Position numbers and translations under genes: made by a program. Source: Ruminococcus sp. (GTDB lineage Bacteria > Bacillota > Clostridia > Oscillospirales > Acutalibacteraceae). From it: a DNA stretch of 64,000 bases. The notes under the pieces are model-generated. The model was not told the origin of the DNA and searched no databases. It saw only the letters and a list, made by a program, of their open reading frames with translations. Positions within the stretch are counted from its first letter, which is position 1; every line of letters starts with the position of its first letter. The stretch covers positions 1 through 64,000 of the forward strand of contig SFCS01000014.1 in assembly GCA_004558485.1 (NCBI GenBank), written 5' to 3'. This document shows positions 42,708 through 51,779 of this stretch, one piece after another.

Positions 42708-43772
42708 ATGCCTATTGCCGACATCTGTGCCGGTGTGCCGGCACTGCTTTCGTGGTTTGCCGAAAACGGCCGCCCGCTGCCGTGGCGACTGGACGCAACA
42801 CCCTATCATGTGTGGATCTCCGAGGTCATGCTGCAGCAAACGCGCATCGAGGCGGTCATCCCGCATTATGAAGCGTTCATCCGTCTGATGCCCGATTTGA
42901 CCGCTCTCGCGGAAATGCCTGAGGAAAGGCTGCTCAAATGCTGGGAGGGACTTGGATATTACAGCCGCGCCCGCAACCTGCAAAAGGCGGCAAAAGCGGT
43001 CGTCGCCAGCGGAGAGAGCGAGCTGCCGCAGACCTATGCGGAGCTTATCCGTCTGCCCGGCATCGGTGAGTACACCGCCGGTGCGATTGCCTCCATCGCC
43101 TTCGGCGAATGTGTACCGGCAGTGGACGGCAATGTGCTGCGCGTTTTGTCCCGTCTTTTGAACGACGACACCGATGTGCTGTCGCCTGCCGGCAAAAAGC
43201 ACTTCACCGCCGTTGCCCGTGCGCTCGTTCCGCAAACGGCGGGACAGTTCAATCAGGCGATCATGGAGCTCGGTGAAACGGTCTGTTTGCCGCATACCGC
43301 GCCGCGCTGTACAGTGTGTCCGCTTGCCGCCGTCTGTCGGGCTAAAAGGGCGGGGACGGCTGCTGACCTGCCGGTGCGCAAAAAACCGCGCGCCCGCAGA
43401 GTGGAACAGAAAACGGTTTTTCTGCTCCTTTCCGAGAAAGAGGATGCCGTCCTGCTGCATAAGCGTCCGCAAAGCGGACTTTTGGCGGGGCTGTATGAGT
43501 TTCCGAACGCGGACGGCGCGCTGACTGCGGAGGAGACGCTGGAGCTTTTGAATGAACAGGGCTTCACCGTGTATGAAATGGAGAAAACAGCGCCCGCAAA
43601 GCACCTGTTTACGCACATTGAGTGGCAAATGAGCGGCTTTGTGGCGCGCGTTTGCGCACGGGATGTATCGGTGGACTGCGTGTGGGCGGGAACAGAGGAG
43701 CTTATGGGGCGCTTTGCGCTGCCGTCTGCTTTTAAGCCGTTTTTGAAGATTTTGCAAAAGCATTTGACATAA
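42708..43772 (+). CDS. mutY: A/G-specific adenine glycosylase
   Basis: 354 residues. It removes adenine mispaired with 8-oxoguanine. HhH-GPD core with LPWRLDATPYHVWISEVMLQQT (quoted part: WISEVMLQQTR), LPGIGEYTAGAIASIAFG and the catalytic Asp in AVDGNVLRVLSRL; Fe-S loop C-x6-C-x2-C-x5-C (CLPHTAPRCTVCPLAAVC); C-terminal NUDIX-like 8-oxoG recognition domain. ATG 42708 behind GGAGG is used instead of GTG 42705. Confidence 0.95.
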   Translation: MPIADICAGVPALLSWFAENGRPLPWRLDATPYHVWISEVMLQQTRIEAVIPHYEAFIRLMPDLTALAEMPEERLLKCWEGLGYYSRARNLQKAAKAVVASGESELPQTYAELIRLPGIGEYTAGAIASIAFGECVPAVDGNVLRVLSRLLNDDTDVLSPAGKKHFTAVARALVPQTAGQFNQAIMELGETVCLPHTAPRCTVCPLAAVCRAKRAGTAADLPVRKKPRARRVEQKTVFLLLSEKEDAVLLHKRPQSGLLAGLYEFPNADGALTAEETLELLNEQGFTVYEMEKTAPAKHLFTHIEWQMSGFVARVCARDVSVDCVWAGTEELMGRFALPSAFKPFLKILQKHLT

Positions 43773-43785
43773 GGAGGAATACCGT

Positions 43786-44268
43786 ATGGATCAGAGAGAA
43801 AACTATTTGTCGTGGGACGCCTATTTCATGGGCATTGCGCTGCTTTCTGCGCAGCGCAGCAAGGACCCCGGAACGCAGGTCGGCGCCTGCATCGTCGGCG
43901 CGGATCATAAAATTCTGTCGGTCGGGTATAACGGGATGCCCTGCGGCTGTAAGGACGCTCTGATGCCGTGGGCAAGAGACGGCGCGCCACAGGACACGAA
44001 ATACCTGTATGTTTGCCATGCGGAGCTCAACGCGATCTTAAACTATGCGGGCAGCAACCTGCAGGGCGCGACCATTTATACTACGCTGTTTCCCTGTAAC
44101 GAATGTGCCAAGGCGCTCATTCAGGCGGGCATCAAAAAGGTCATCTATCTGTCGGACAAATATGCGGACAGTGACAGCACGCGCGCATCCAAGCGCATGA
44201 TGGACATGGTCGGCATCGCGTATGAGCAGTATACTCCGTCCGGCAAACGGTTTGAGGCGGAGCTGTAA
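43786..44268 (+). CDS. dCMP deaminase family protein (ComEB-like)
   Basis: 160 residues. Zinc deaminase motifs are CHAELNAILNYAG (HAE) near residue 85 and PCNECAKALIQAG (PCxxC) near residue 105. The start WDAYFMGIALLSAQRSKDPGTQVGACIV is typical of dCMP deaminases feeding dUMP to thymidylate synthase; thyX lies 6 kb downstream. AAGGAGG precedes ATG 43786. Confidence 0.9.
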   Translation: MDQRENYLSWDAYFMGIALLSAQRSKDPGTQVGACIVGADHKILSVGYNGMPCGCKDALMPWARDGAPQDTKYLYVCHAELNAILNYAGSNLQGATIYTTLFPCNECAKALIQAGIKKVIYLSDKYADSDSTRASKRMMDMVGIAYEQYTPSGKRFEAEL

Positions 44269-44269
44269 A

Positions 44270-45004
44270 ATGCGGAGAGTGGTTTGGATCACCGGCGCGG
44301 CAAAGGGCATCGGCGGCGCGATCGCCGAGAAATTGGCAGAGGACGGCTTTGCGGTCGTTTTGCACTATCATCGCTCGGAGGCTGCCGCCTTGGCGCTTGC
44401 CGAAAAACTGCGCAAGACGGGCGCGGAGGTGCTGCCCGTTTGTGCCGATGTGACCGATGCAGCACAGGTGGAGAAGGTCTATGCCGCCATCTGTCTGCAA
44501 TTCGGACATGTGGACGCGCTGGTCAACAACGCGGGCATTGCCGCAGGTCGGCTGTTCACGGACATCACCGAGGAGGAATGGCGGCAGATGCAGGCGGTGC
44601 ATGTCGACGGAGCATATCGCTGCTGCAAAGCGGTTTTGCCTGACATGATCCGACGGCAGAACGGCACTATTGTCAACATCTCCTCGATGTGGGGCGTTGT
44701 CGGCGCATCGTGCGAGGTACATTATTCCGCGGCAAAGGCGGCGCTCATCGGCATGACGCGTGCGCTGGCGAAGGAAGTCGGCCCGTCCGGTATCCGCGTC
44801 AACTGCGTCGCGCCCGGTGTCATCGACACCGATATGCTGCGCGGATATACAGAGGAGGACATTGCCGCATTGCGGGAGGAAACACCGCTTTGCCGCATCG
44901 GCACGCCGCGGGATGTGGCGGAGGCGGTCGCATTTTTGCTGTCGCCCGCCGCATCGTTCATCACGGGACAGGTGCTGACGGTGGACGGCGGGTTCAGTCT
45001 TTGA
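44270..45004 (+). CDS. short-chain dehydrogenase/reductase, FabG-like
   Basis: 244 residues. Classical SDR: TGxxxGIG as TGAAKGIGGAIAEKL, NNAG as LVNNAGIAAG, catalytic SSMWG...YSAAK as Ser-Tyr-Lys, and C-terminal GQVLTVDGGFSL. FabG-type length and motifs, but it sits outside any fatty acid cluster, so 3-oxoacyl-ACP reductase is only one option. ATG 44270 begins 1 bp after the deaminase stop; the site GGAGCTG is modest. Confidence 0.85.
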   Translation: MRRVVWITGAAKGIGGAIAEKLAEDGFAVVLHYHRSEAAALALAEKLRKTGAEVLPVCADVTDAAQVEKVYAAICLQFGHVDALVNNAGIAAGRLFTDITEEEWRQMQAVHVDGAYRCCKAVLPDMIRRQNGTIVNISSMWGVVGASCEVHYSAAKAALIGMTRALAKEVGPSGIRVNCVAPGVIDTDMLRGYTEEDIAALREETPLCRIGTPRDVAEAVAFLLSPAASFITGQVLTVDGGFSL

Positions 45005-45025
45005 TTTTTTAGTGGGAGGATACCG

Positions 45026-46786
45026 ATGGCAAACACGGAAAAATGGGATCTGACGGACATCTATGCCGATGACAGCGGCTTTGAAAAAGACATTGTCCGC
45101 ATAAACGAATTGGCGAAAACGATAAACGGCATGCAGGGAAAGCTTGCGGACATCGCGGTGCTGCGTGAGGTGCTGCTGACGGATACGGAGCTTTCCAAGC
45201 TGCTTGAAAAGGCTTATGGCTATGCGCATCTGCGCTATGACCTCAATCACACCGACGCGGCGGCGCAGGCGATGCACGATCGCGCTATGACGGTGTATTA
45301 TGCGTCGGTGGAGGCGACCTCGTTCATTTTGCCGGAATTGACGGCGCTGCCCGACGGCGTGACCGAAAAGGCGCTCGCTGTCTATCCGGAGCTTGCGGAC
45401 TATGCGCACTTTCTCGATGATGTTCGCCGTCACAAGCCGCATGTCCTGTCAAAGCGCGAGGAGCAGCTCCTCACGCTGGCTGCGCCCGCACTGTCGAGCA
45501 TGGACACGGCTTTTTCCATGCTGGAAAGCGCCGATCTCGACAAGGGCACGGTGACCGATGAAAACGGCAAGACCGTCAAGCTGACCGACGGCGAATTTGC
45601 AAAGCTTCGCGAAAGCCGCGACCGCCGCGTGCGTGCCGATGCTTTCCGCACGCTGCATGAGGCGTTTGCCGGTGTCGGCAACACCGTTTCGTCGCTCTAT
45701 GCGGGGCAGGTGCGCGCCGATCTGTTTGAGGCAAAGGCGCGGCACTATGATGCCTGTCTTTCGCGGGCGTTGTTTGCCGACCGCCTGCCGGAAAGTCTCT
45801 ACAGCGGACTGATTGAGGCGGTGCATAAATGCCTCCCCGCGCATTATCGCTATCTGGAGCTGCGGCGCAAGACGCTCGGCGTGGAAAAGCTGCATCTGTA
45901 TGACGGCTATGTACCGCTCGTGCGATCGGCAGATGATATCAGCTATACCTATGAAGAGGCAAAAACGCTTGTGAAAAAGTATCTTGCCCCGCTCGGCACG
46001 CAGTATGGCAAGGATCTTGATCGCCTGCTGGCAGGCGGCTGGGTGGATGTGTATGAAGCACCCGGCAAGGAAACGGGCGCCTATGCCACCGGCATCTACG
46101 GCGTGCACCCGTATATGCTGCTGAATTTTGTCGGCAAGCTCAACGATGTGTTCACGCTGGCGCACGAGGCGGGACATTGCATGCACACCTATTATTCCGA
46201 CACGCAGCCCTATATCAACAAGGACTATCCCATTTTCCTGGCGGAAATCGCCTCCACCGTCAACGAAAATCTGCTTCTGCGCGGCATGCTTGCCGATACG
46301 GATGACAAGGACAAACAGGCATATCTGCTCAATCACTTCATCGACGAGGTGCGCGGCACAATCATCCGACAGACCATGTTTGCGGAATTTGAGTGGGAGG
46401 CGCACAAGCTGGCGGAGAGGGGAGAGCCGCTCACGGCAGAGGTGTTCTGCAAGCTGTATCATGAGCTGCTTTCGCTGTATTTCGGGCCGGATGTGGAGAT
46501 CGATCCGTATATGGATTGGGAATGGGCGCGCATCCCGCATTTCTATCGCGCTTTTTATGTGTTCAAATATGCGACCGGCTTTTCCGCTGCGGCGGCGATC
46601 AGCAAGCGGCTGCTTGAAACCGGCGAGGCGGCACCGTATCTGGCGTTTTTGCACGCAGGCGGCAGCGACTACCCGCTGGAGACGCTGAAAAAAGTGGGTG
46701 TAGATCTCTCGACGCCCGTGCCGGTGACCGAGGCGCTCTCGGAATTTGAGGACAGCATTGCACAGCTCGAAAAGCTGCTGAAATAA
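45026..46786 (+). CDS. pepF: oligoendopeptidase F (M3 family)
   Basis: 586 residues. Zinc motif HEAGH in FTLAHEAGHCMHTYYSD near residue 380, with a downstream Glu in FLAEIASTVNENLL as third ligand. N-terminal helical lobe WDLTDIYADDSGFEKDI is family-typical. It degrades oligopeptides of about 7-17 residues in the cytoplasm; no signal peptide. GGGAGG precedes ATG 45026. rpiB follows by 13 bp. Confidence 0.95.
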   Translation: MANTEKWDLTDIYADDSGFEKDIVRINELAKTINGMQGKLADIAVLREVLLTDTELSKLLEKAYGYAHLRYDLNHTDAAAQAMHDRAMTVYYASVEATSFILPELTALPDGVTEKALAVYPELADYAHFLDDVRRHKPHVLSKREEQLLTLAAPALSSMDTAFSMLESADLDKGTVTDENGKTVKLTDGEFAKLRESRDRRVRADAFRTLHEAFAGVGNTVSSLYAGQVRADLFEAKARHYDACLSRALFADRLPESLYSGLIEAVHKCLPAHYRYLELRRKTLGVEKLHLYDGYVPLVRSADDISYTYEEAKTLVKKYLAPLGTQYGKDLDRLLAGGWVDVYEAPGKETGAYATGIYGVHPYMLLNFVGKLNDVFTLAHEAGHCMHTYYSDTQPYINKDYPIFLAEIASTVNENLLLRGMLADTDDKDKQAYLLNHFIDEVRGTIIRQTMFAEFEWEAHKLAERGEPLTAEVFCKLYHELLSLYFGPDVEIDPYMDWEWARIPHFYRAFYVFKYATGFSAAAAISKRLLETGEAAPYLAFLHAGGSDYPLETLKKVGVDLSTPVPVTEALSEFEDSIAQLEKLLK

Positions 46787-46799
46787 GGAGGTAATAACG

Positions 46800-47249
46800 A
46801 TGATAGCGATTGCATGCGATCATTCCGCCCTGGAAATGAAGGAAACGATCAAAAAGCTGCTGGACGATATGGGGCTTGCCTATAAGGACTTCGGCACGAA
46901 CAGCGAGGAGAGCTGTCACTATCCCATCTTCGGCGCACGCGCGGCAAAGGCGGTGGCGTCGGGGGAGTGTGAGCGCGGCATCCTCATCTGCGGCACGGGC
47001 ATCGGCATGTCGCTGGCGGCAAACAAGGTGAAGGGTATTCGCTGTGTCGCCTGCAGCGAGCCGTATTCCGCGCGGCTTTCCCGTGCGCATAACAACGCCA
47101 ATATGCTGGCGATCGGCGCGCGCGTGATCGGGCCGGAAATGGCAAAAATGATTGTCGGCGAGTTTTTGAATACCGCGTTTGAGGGCGGTCGCCATCAGGT
47201 GCGTGTGGATATGCTCACGGCGCTTGAAAACGGCGAAGAGATCGAATAA
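46800..47249 (+). CDS. rpiB: ribose-5-phosphate isomerase B
   Basis: 149 residues, normal RpiB length. It interconverts ribose-5-P and ribulose-5-P. IACDHSALEMKETIKKLL, CGTGIGMSLAANKVKGIRC (with the active-site Cys near residue 64) and NMLAIGARVIGPEMAKMIV are characteristic. AAGGAGG precedes ATG 46800. Confidence 0.95.
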   Translation: MIAIACDHSALEMKETIKKLLDDMGLAYKDFGTNSEESCHYPIFGARAAKAVASGECERGILICGTGIGMSLAANKVKGIRCVACSEPYSARLSRAHNNANMLAIGARVIGPEMAKMIVGEFLNTAFEGGRHQVRVDMLTALENGEEIE

Positions 47250-47299
47250 ATACTTTTTATCCCTTGCCCGGCATATACTGCCTTGACGAGGTGATGAAA

Positions 47300-47980
47300 A
47301 TGAACGGTCGAAAAGCGGTCGTCTGTGCGGCGCTGTGCGCTGCCGTTTTGGCGGTGGGCGGTGCCGTCCGTCGTGTACATACGGTGTCAGCTTCGGCAAA
47401 GCCGTCGGCGGAATACATACTGATCGATCCCGGACACGGTGGCAAGGACCCCGGCGCATCTACCGCGGACGGCATGGCGGAGGACGACATCAACCTTTCC
47501 GTTGCGCTGACGCTGCGGGATATGCTCACCCTCTGCGGTTATCCTGTGCGCATGACGCGTACCGCCGACACCCTGGTGGAGGGCAGCGGCGTTTCCGATA
47601 ACTGGAAGAAAAACGATATGTACAACCGTCTTGCCATGTATGATGCGGCGCTTTTGACCGTCAGCATCCATCAGAACCATTTTTCGCAGACGAAGTATTT
47701 CGGCACGCAGGTGTTCTATGCACCCGCTCTGCCGCAAAGCAAGGACATTGCGGGCTGCATTCGTGAAACGGTCGTCCGCCTTTTGCAGCCCGAGAACAAG
47801 CGGGAAATAAAGCCCGCCGAAAAAAGCATTTTTCTTTTGACAAACACGAAAAAGCCCGCCGTTATCGTCGAGTGCGGTTTTCTGTCCAACCCCGATGAGG
47901 CGGCAAAGCTTTCCGATCCCGCATACCGTCAGCAGATGGCATTTGCCGTTTGCTGCGGCGTGCTGCAATATGCCCCGTAG
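47300..47980 (+). CDS. N-acetylmuramoyl-L-alanine amidase, CwlD-like (Amidase_3)
   Basis: 226 residues. An N-terminal hydrophobic segment (about 5-25) acts as signal or anchor. Zinc ligands of Amidase_3: His in LIDPGHGGKDPGAS, Glu in MAEDDINLSVAL, His in VSIHQNHF; catalytic Glu in VIVECGFLSNPDE. This size and architecture match CwlD, which makes muramic delta-lactam in spore cortex, but other amidases are similar. ATG 47300 is preferred to 47294 for spacing from GAGGTG. Confidence 0.88.
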   Translation: MNGRKAVVCAALCAAVLAVGGAVRRVHTVSASAKPSAEYILIDPGHGGKDPGASTADGMAEDDINLSVALTLRDMLTLCGYPVRMTRTADTLVEGSGVSDNWKKNDMYNRLAMYDAALLTVSIHQNHFSQTKYFGTQVFYAPALPQSKDIAGCIRETVVRLLQPENKREIKPAEKSIFLLTNTKKPAVIVECGFLSNPDEAAKLSDPAYRQQMAFAVCCGVLQYAP

Positions 47981-47992
47981 AGGAGGAATACC

Positions 47993-49369
47993 ATGGCGGA
48001 AAAGGTGAAAAGCATGTATGTGTGCAGCGAATGCGGCATGGAGTCGGCGCGCTGGTATGGGCGCTGTCCCTCCTGCGGCGAATGGAACACGCTGCATGAG
48101 GAACTCCGACAGCCCGTCGCGCACAGCGCGGTGCCTGCCGCGGGTCGCGCCACGGTACAGCGCCTCTCGACATTGGTACCGGAGGGGGAGCTGCGCTCAG
48201 AAACGGGGCTTCATGAGCTGGATCGCGTTTTGGGCGGCGGCATCGTCAAGGGCGGGCTTATGCTCATCGGCGGCGATCCCGGCATCGGCAAATCGACGCT
48301 GCTTTTGCAGATCTGCCGCCATCTCGGCCAAGATAAGAAAATACTGTATGTTTCCGGCGAGGAGTCGCAGCGGCAAATAAAGCTGCGCGCCGACCGTCTG
48401 GGCGTTGACAACGACAATGTGTATCTTCTCTGTGAGACCGATGTCGGCACGATCCTGCAGCAGGTGGAGGCGGAAAAGCCGGATCTGCTCATCGTTGATT
48501 CCATTCAGACGGTGAGTCTGTCCAATGTGGCGTCCTCGCCGGGCAGCGTGACGCAGGTGCGGGAAAGCGCAAACGCCATCATGCATGCCGTCAAGGGCGC
48601 GGACATCCCCACCTTCATCGTCGGGCATGTCAACAAGGACGGCGCGATCGCCGGCCCGAAGGTTATGGAGCACATCGTCGACTGCGTGTTGTATTTTGAG
48701 GGCGATCGCAACAACAGCTATCGCATCCTGCGGTGCATCAAAAACCGCTATGGCTCTACAAACGAGATCGGCGTTTTTGAAATGGCAGATGACGGGCTGC
48801 ACGAGGTGGACAACCCCTCGCAGCTCATGCTGTCGGGCAGACAGGAAAATGTCAGCGGCACCTGCGTTGTCGCCACAATGGAGGGAACGCGGCCGATCTT
48901 AGCGGAGGTACAGGGACTGGCATCGCCGTCGGGGCTTGCCAATCCACGCCGTATGGCGACCGGATTTGACAACTATCGGCTGTCGCTGCTGCTTGCCGTG
49001 CTCGAAAAGCGCGCGGGGTACTTTTTCTCGACACTCGATACCTATGTCAATGTGGTCGGGGGATTGCGGCTGGATGAACCGGCGGTGGATCTGGCGGTGG
49101 CGATCGCGCTCATCACCAGTCTCAAGGACACCGTCGCCGACAGCCGCACGGTCGCCTTTGGCGAGATCGGACTGGCGGGCGAAATTCGGGCGGTCAGCAA
49201 TATTCAGGCGCGCGTCAACGAGGCGGCGCGTCTCGGTTTTCGACGCGCCATCGTGCCGTTTGACAATCTGAAGGGGCTGAAAAAAACGGCGGATTTTGAG
49301 ATCGTCGGCGTAAAGACCGTGCGCGAGGCCTATGCTGCCGCCGTTCCTGCGGAGGCGAAAAAAGCGTGA
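47993..49369 (+). CDS. radA: DNA repair protein RadA
   Basis: 458 residues. N-terminal zinc finger CSECGMESARWYGRCPSCGEW, RecA-like ATPase with Walker A GGDPGIGKSTLLLQ near residue 95, the RadA-specific KNRYGSTNEIGVF near residue 250, and a C-terminal Lon-like domain. It helps branch migration in recombination and transformation. GAGGAGG precedes ATG 47993; the stop overlaps the next gene by 4 bp. Confidence 0.96.
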   Translation: MAEKVKSMYVCSECGMESARWYGRCPSCGEWNTLHEELRQPVAHSAVPAAGRATVQRLSTLVPEGELRSETGLHELDRVLGGGIVKGGLMLIGGDPGIGKSTLLLQICRHLGQDKKILYVSGEESQRQIKLRADRLGVDNDNVYLLCETDVGTILQQVEAEKPDLLIVDSIQTVSLSNVASSPGSVTQVRESANAIMHAVKGADIPTFIVGHVNKDGAIAGPKVMEHIVDCVLYFEGDRNNSYRILRCIKNRYGSTNEIGVFEMADDGLHEVDNPSQLMLSGRQENVSGTCVVATMEGTRPILAEVQGLASPSGLANPRRMATGFDNYRLSLLLAVLEKRAGYFFSTLDTYVNVVGGLRLDEPAVDLAVAIALITSLKDTVADSRTVAFGEIGLAGEIRAVSNIQARVNEAARLGFRRAIVPFDNLKGLKKTADFEIVGVKTVREAYAAAVPAEAKKA

Positions 49370-49743
49370 CAAAGGAACAAAAGACGCTTCTTTCCTGGAT
49401 GATCGTGATGCTCCTGCTGCTGGCGGTCGTGGGAACGGCGGCGTTCACCGTGCCTGCTTTTCTCGAGGCGGACCGCGTTATCTATGTGGAAAAACCGGGA
49501 AAGACCGCCAAAGCTGCGGGAGAGGCAACAACGCCGTCTGTGCCGAAGGAGAAGATCCCGCTCAACACCGCCACGGCAGAGCAGCTCATGACTGTCCCCG
49601 GCATCGGGGAAGGGTATGCGGCGCGCATTTTGGAATACCGCGAGCAGAACGGCCGTTTTCACAGCGTGGACGAGCTTATGAACATCAAGGGTGTCGGTGT
49701 AAAGCGCTTTGCAAAATGGTCGCCGTATTTATCGGTTGATTAA
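49366..49743 (+). CDS. ComEA-like helix-hairpin-helix protein
   Basis: 125 residues. An N-terminal membrane segment (about 8-30) and a C-terminal double HhH motif starting IPLNTATAEQLMTVPGIGEGYA and ending GVGVKRFAKWSPYL. ComEA is the membrane DNA receptor for competence, but the usual partner comEC is not in the window. GTG 49366 overlaps radA. Its size is below most ComEA proteins because the SLBB-like part is missing. Confidence 0.82.
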   Translation: MTKEQKTLLSWMIVMLLLLAVVGTAAFTVPAFLEADRVIYVEKPGKTAKAAGEATTPSVPKEKIPLNTATAEQLMTVPGIGEGYAARILEYREQNGRFHSVDELMNIKGVGVKRFAKWSPYLSVD

Positions 49744-49764
49744 AACGGAAAAGTATGCTACACT
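49736..49764 (+). promoter_or_regulatory. thyX operon promoter
   Basis: TTGATT (49736-49741), 17 bp spacer, TACACT (49759-49764) with TGC directly before it (extended -10). The -35 box overlaps the end of the ComEA-like gene. Confidence 0.65.
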
Positions 49765-49794
49765 GTATCCATAACGAAAAAAGGGGATTTCTGT

Positions 49795-50568
49795 ATGAAA
49801 GTTGCACTCATTGCGCACACGCCCGATCCGGAGCATGTGCTGTCTGCCGCCGCGCGGCTTTGCTATTCCTCGGCCGACATTGCGACGGTCATGGAAAGCC
49901 TGACGCCGGAAAAGACGGCGGAATTTGTCGGCAAGTTGGCGGCGCTCGGTCACGAAAGCCCCATTGAGCATGTGTCCTTTACCTTCGGCATTGAGGGGGT
50001 TTCCCGCTCGCTTTTGGCACAGATCACGCGCCATCGCATCGCGTCCTACAGCGTGCAGAGCCAGCGGTATGTGCGGGAGAAGATGTTTGAATATGTCGTG
50101 CCGCCGGAGATCGAAAAAGAGCCGCAGGCAAAGGCGATCTTCCTCGCGGCAATGGAGGAGGATCAGCGGCATTATGAGGAGCTGACCGCCATTCTGAAGG
50201 AAAAGCATCTGAAGGAGATGCTGTCCAAAGGATTGACGGAAAAGGCGGCGGCAAGCGCTGCCGAGAAAAGGGCGATCGAGGACGCGCGCTTTGTGCTGCC
50301 CAACGCCTGCACCACCAAGATCATGATGACCATGAATGCGCGCAGCCTCATGAACTTCTTCCACCACCGCTGCTGCAACCGCGCGCAGTGGGAGATCCGC
50401 GACCTTGCCGAGCAGATGTTTAAGCTCTGCTATGCCGTCGCGCCGCACCTCTTTGCAAACGCCGGCCCTGCCTGCGTGGCCGGGGCTTGCCCCGAGGGGA
50501 AAATGTCCTGCGGAAAAATGCTTGAGATGCGCGAAAAATACAGCGCGCTCAAAGACAAAAAGGAATGA
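49795..50568 (+). CDS. thyX: flavin-dependent thymidylate synthase
   Basis: 257 residues. It methylates dUMP with FAD, NADPH and methylene-THF and releases THF. The ThyX signature RHRxxSxxxxSxRY reads RHRIASYSVQSQRY near residue 80; ARSLMNFFHHRCCNRAQWEIR is the conserved C-terminal helix. The C-terminus has a Cys group (PACVAGACPEGKMSCGK) seen in clostridial ThyX. AAAAAAGGGG precedes ATG 49795. tmk follows directly. Confidence 0.95.
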   Translation: MKVALIAHTPDPEHVLSAAARLCYSSADIATVMESLTPEKTAEFVGKLAALGHESPIEHVSFTFGIEGVSRSLLAQITRHRIASYSVQSQRYVREKMFEYVVPPEIEKEPQAKAIFLAAMEEDQRHYEELTAILKEKHLKEMLSKGLTEKAAASAAEKRAIEDARFVLPNACTTKIMMTMNARSLMNFFHHRCCNRAQWEIRDLAEQMFKLCYAVAPHLFANAGPACVAGACPEGKMSCGKMLEMREKYSALKDKKE

Positions 50569-50573
50569 GAAAA

Positions 50574-51239
50574 ATGGGCAAACTGATCGTGATAGACGGT
50601 CTGGACGGCAGCGGAAAGACCACGCAGATACAGCGGCTCTCGGCTTATCTGGAGCAAAAAGGGGAGACGCACCGCGTCATTTCCTTTCCCGACTATGCCC
50701 AGCCGTCGTCGGCACTCGTGAAAATGTATCTTGCCGGCGAGTTCGGCGACAGTGCCGACAGCGTGAACGCCTATGCGGCGTCATCGTTTTATGCGGTGGA
50801 TCGGTTTGCCAGCTTCAAGAAGTTTTGGGAAGAGGATTACCGCAGCGGCGTGCCGATCATTGCGGCGCGGTATACGACCTCCAACGCCATCCATCAGATG
50901 TCTAAGCTGCCGAAGGTGCAGTGGGACGCTTTTCTTTCCTGGCTGTATACCTATGAATACACGCTTTTGGGATTGCCGCGGCCGGACAAGGTCGTGTTCC
51001 TCGATATGCCGCCTAAGGTCTCGCAAAAGCTCATGACTGGTCGGTATCAGGGCGACGAAGGAAAAAAGGATATTCACGAACGGGATCGGCACTATCTGCA
51101 GGTCTGCCGCGAAAGTGCGCTGTATGCCGCCGAAAAATGCGGGTGGGCGGTGCTTTCCTGTGCAAAGGACGGCGCGCCGCTTCCTATGGACGACATCACG
51201 GCGGCGCTCACAGCGCTTTATGAACAGGAGGAACGCTGA
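50574..51239 (+). CDS. tmk: thymidylate kinase
   Basis: 221 residues. It phosphorylates dTMP, the product of ThyX just upstream. P-loop DGLDGSGKTTQIQRL at residue 8, SSFYAVDRFASFKKFW for the DR(Y/F) region and FLDMPPKVSQKLM before the lid. The lid is longer than in E. coli. ATG 50574 is chosen since AAAAAGGA abuts the upstream ATG 50565, leaving no spacing there. Confidence 0.92.
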   Translation: MGKLIVIDGLDGSGKTTQIQRLSAYLEQKGETHRVISFPDYAQPSSALVKMYLAGEFGDSADSVNAYAASSFYAVDRFASFKKFWEEDYRSGVPIIAARYTTSNAIHQMSKLPKVQWDAFLSWLYTYEYTLLGLPRPDKVVFLDMPPKVSQKLMTGRYQGDEGKKDIHERDRHYLQVCRESALYAAEKCGWAVLSCAKDGAPLPMDDITAALTALYEQEER

Positions 51240-51779
51240 ATGGTCTATGTTTTTCTTGCAAACGGATTTGAGGAGACAGAGGCGCTCGTGACGGTGGATT
51301 TGCTGCGCCGCGCGGGGCTGGAGGTCGAAACGGTCGGCATCGGCGGAAAAACCGTCTGCGGTTCGCACGGCATTGCCGTCGCGGCTGATGTCGCCGACAG
51401 AGATTTTGTCGCAAAGGATGTCGAGGCGATCGTTTTGCCCGGCGGCATGCCCGGCACGCGCCATTTGGAGGCGTCCGCTCTGGTGCAGGATATGCTGAGG
51501 TTGGCTGTAAAGGAAAACAGCTTTATAGCCGCTATCTGCGCTGCACCGTCCGTTTTGGGACATGCCGGACTGCTCTCCGGCAAGCGCGCTACCTGCTATC
51601 CCGGCTTTGAGTCCGCACTCGCCGGCGCGACCGTTGTCGATGAGCCTGCCGTGCGCGACGGTAACATCATCACCGGCAAAGGTGCCGGCGCGGTTTTCGA
51701 TTTCTCCTTTGCCATCATCCGCGCCCTGTGCGGCGAGGAACAAGCCATCACTGTGAAAGAAGCAATACAATGCAAGTAA
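51240..51779 (+). CDS. DJ-1/PfpI family protein
   Basis: 179 residues. The nucleophilic Cys sits in SFIAAICAAPSVLGHAGLL near residue 101, with the Glu of ANGFEETEALVTVDLL and GGMPGTRHLE. DJ-1 relatives act in stress protection or as glyoxalase/deglycase-type enzymes; the exact reaction is not clear. It starts 1 bp after tmk and overlaps the MTHFS gene by 10 bp. Confidence 0.9.
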   Translation: MVYVFLANGFEETEALVTVDLLRRAGLEVETVGIGGKTVCGSHGIAVAADVADRDFVAKDVEAIVLPGGMPGTRHLEASALVQDMLRLAVKENSFIAAICAAPSVLGHAGLLSGKRATCYPGFESALAGATVVDEPAVRDGNIITGKGAGAVFDFSFAIIRALCGEEQAITVKEAIQCK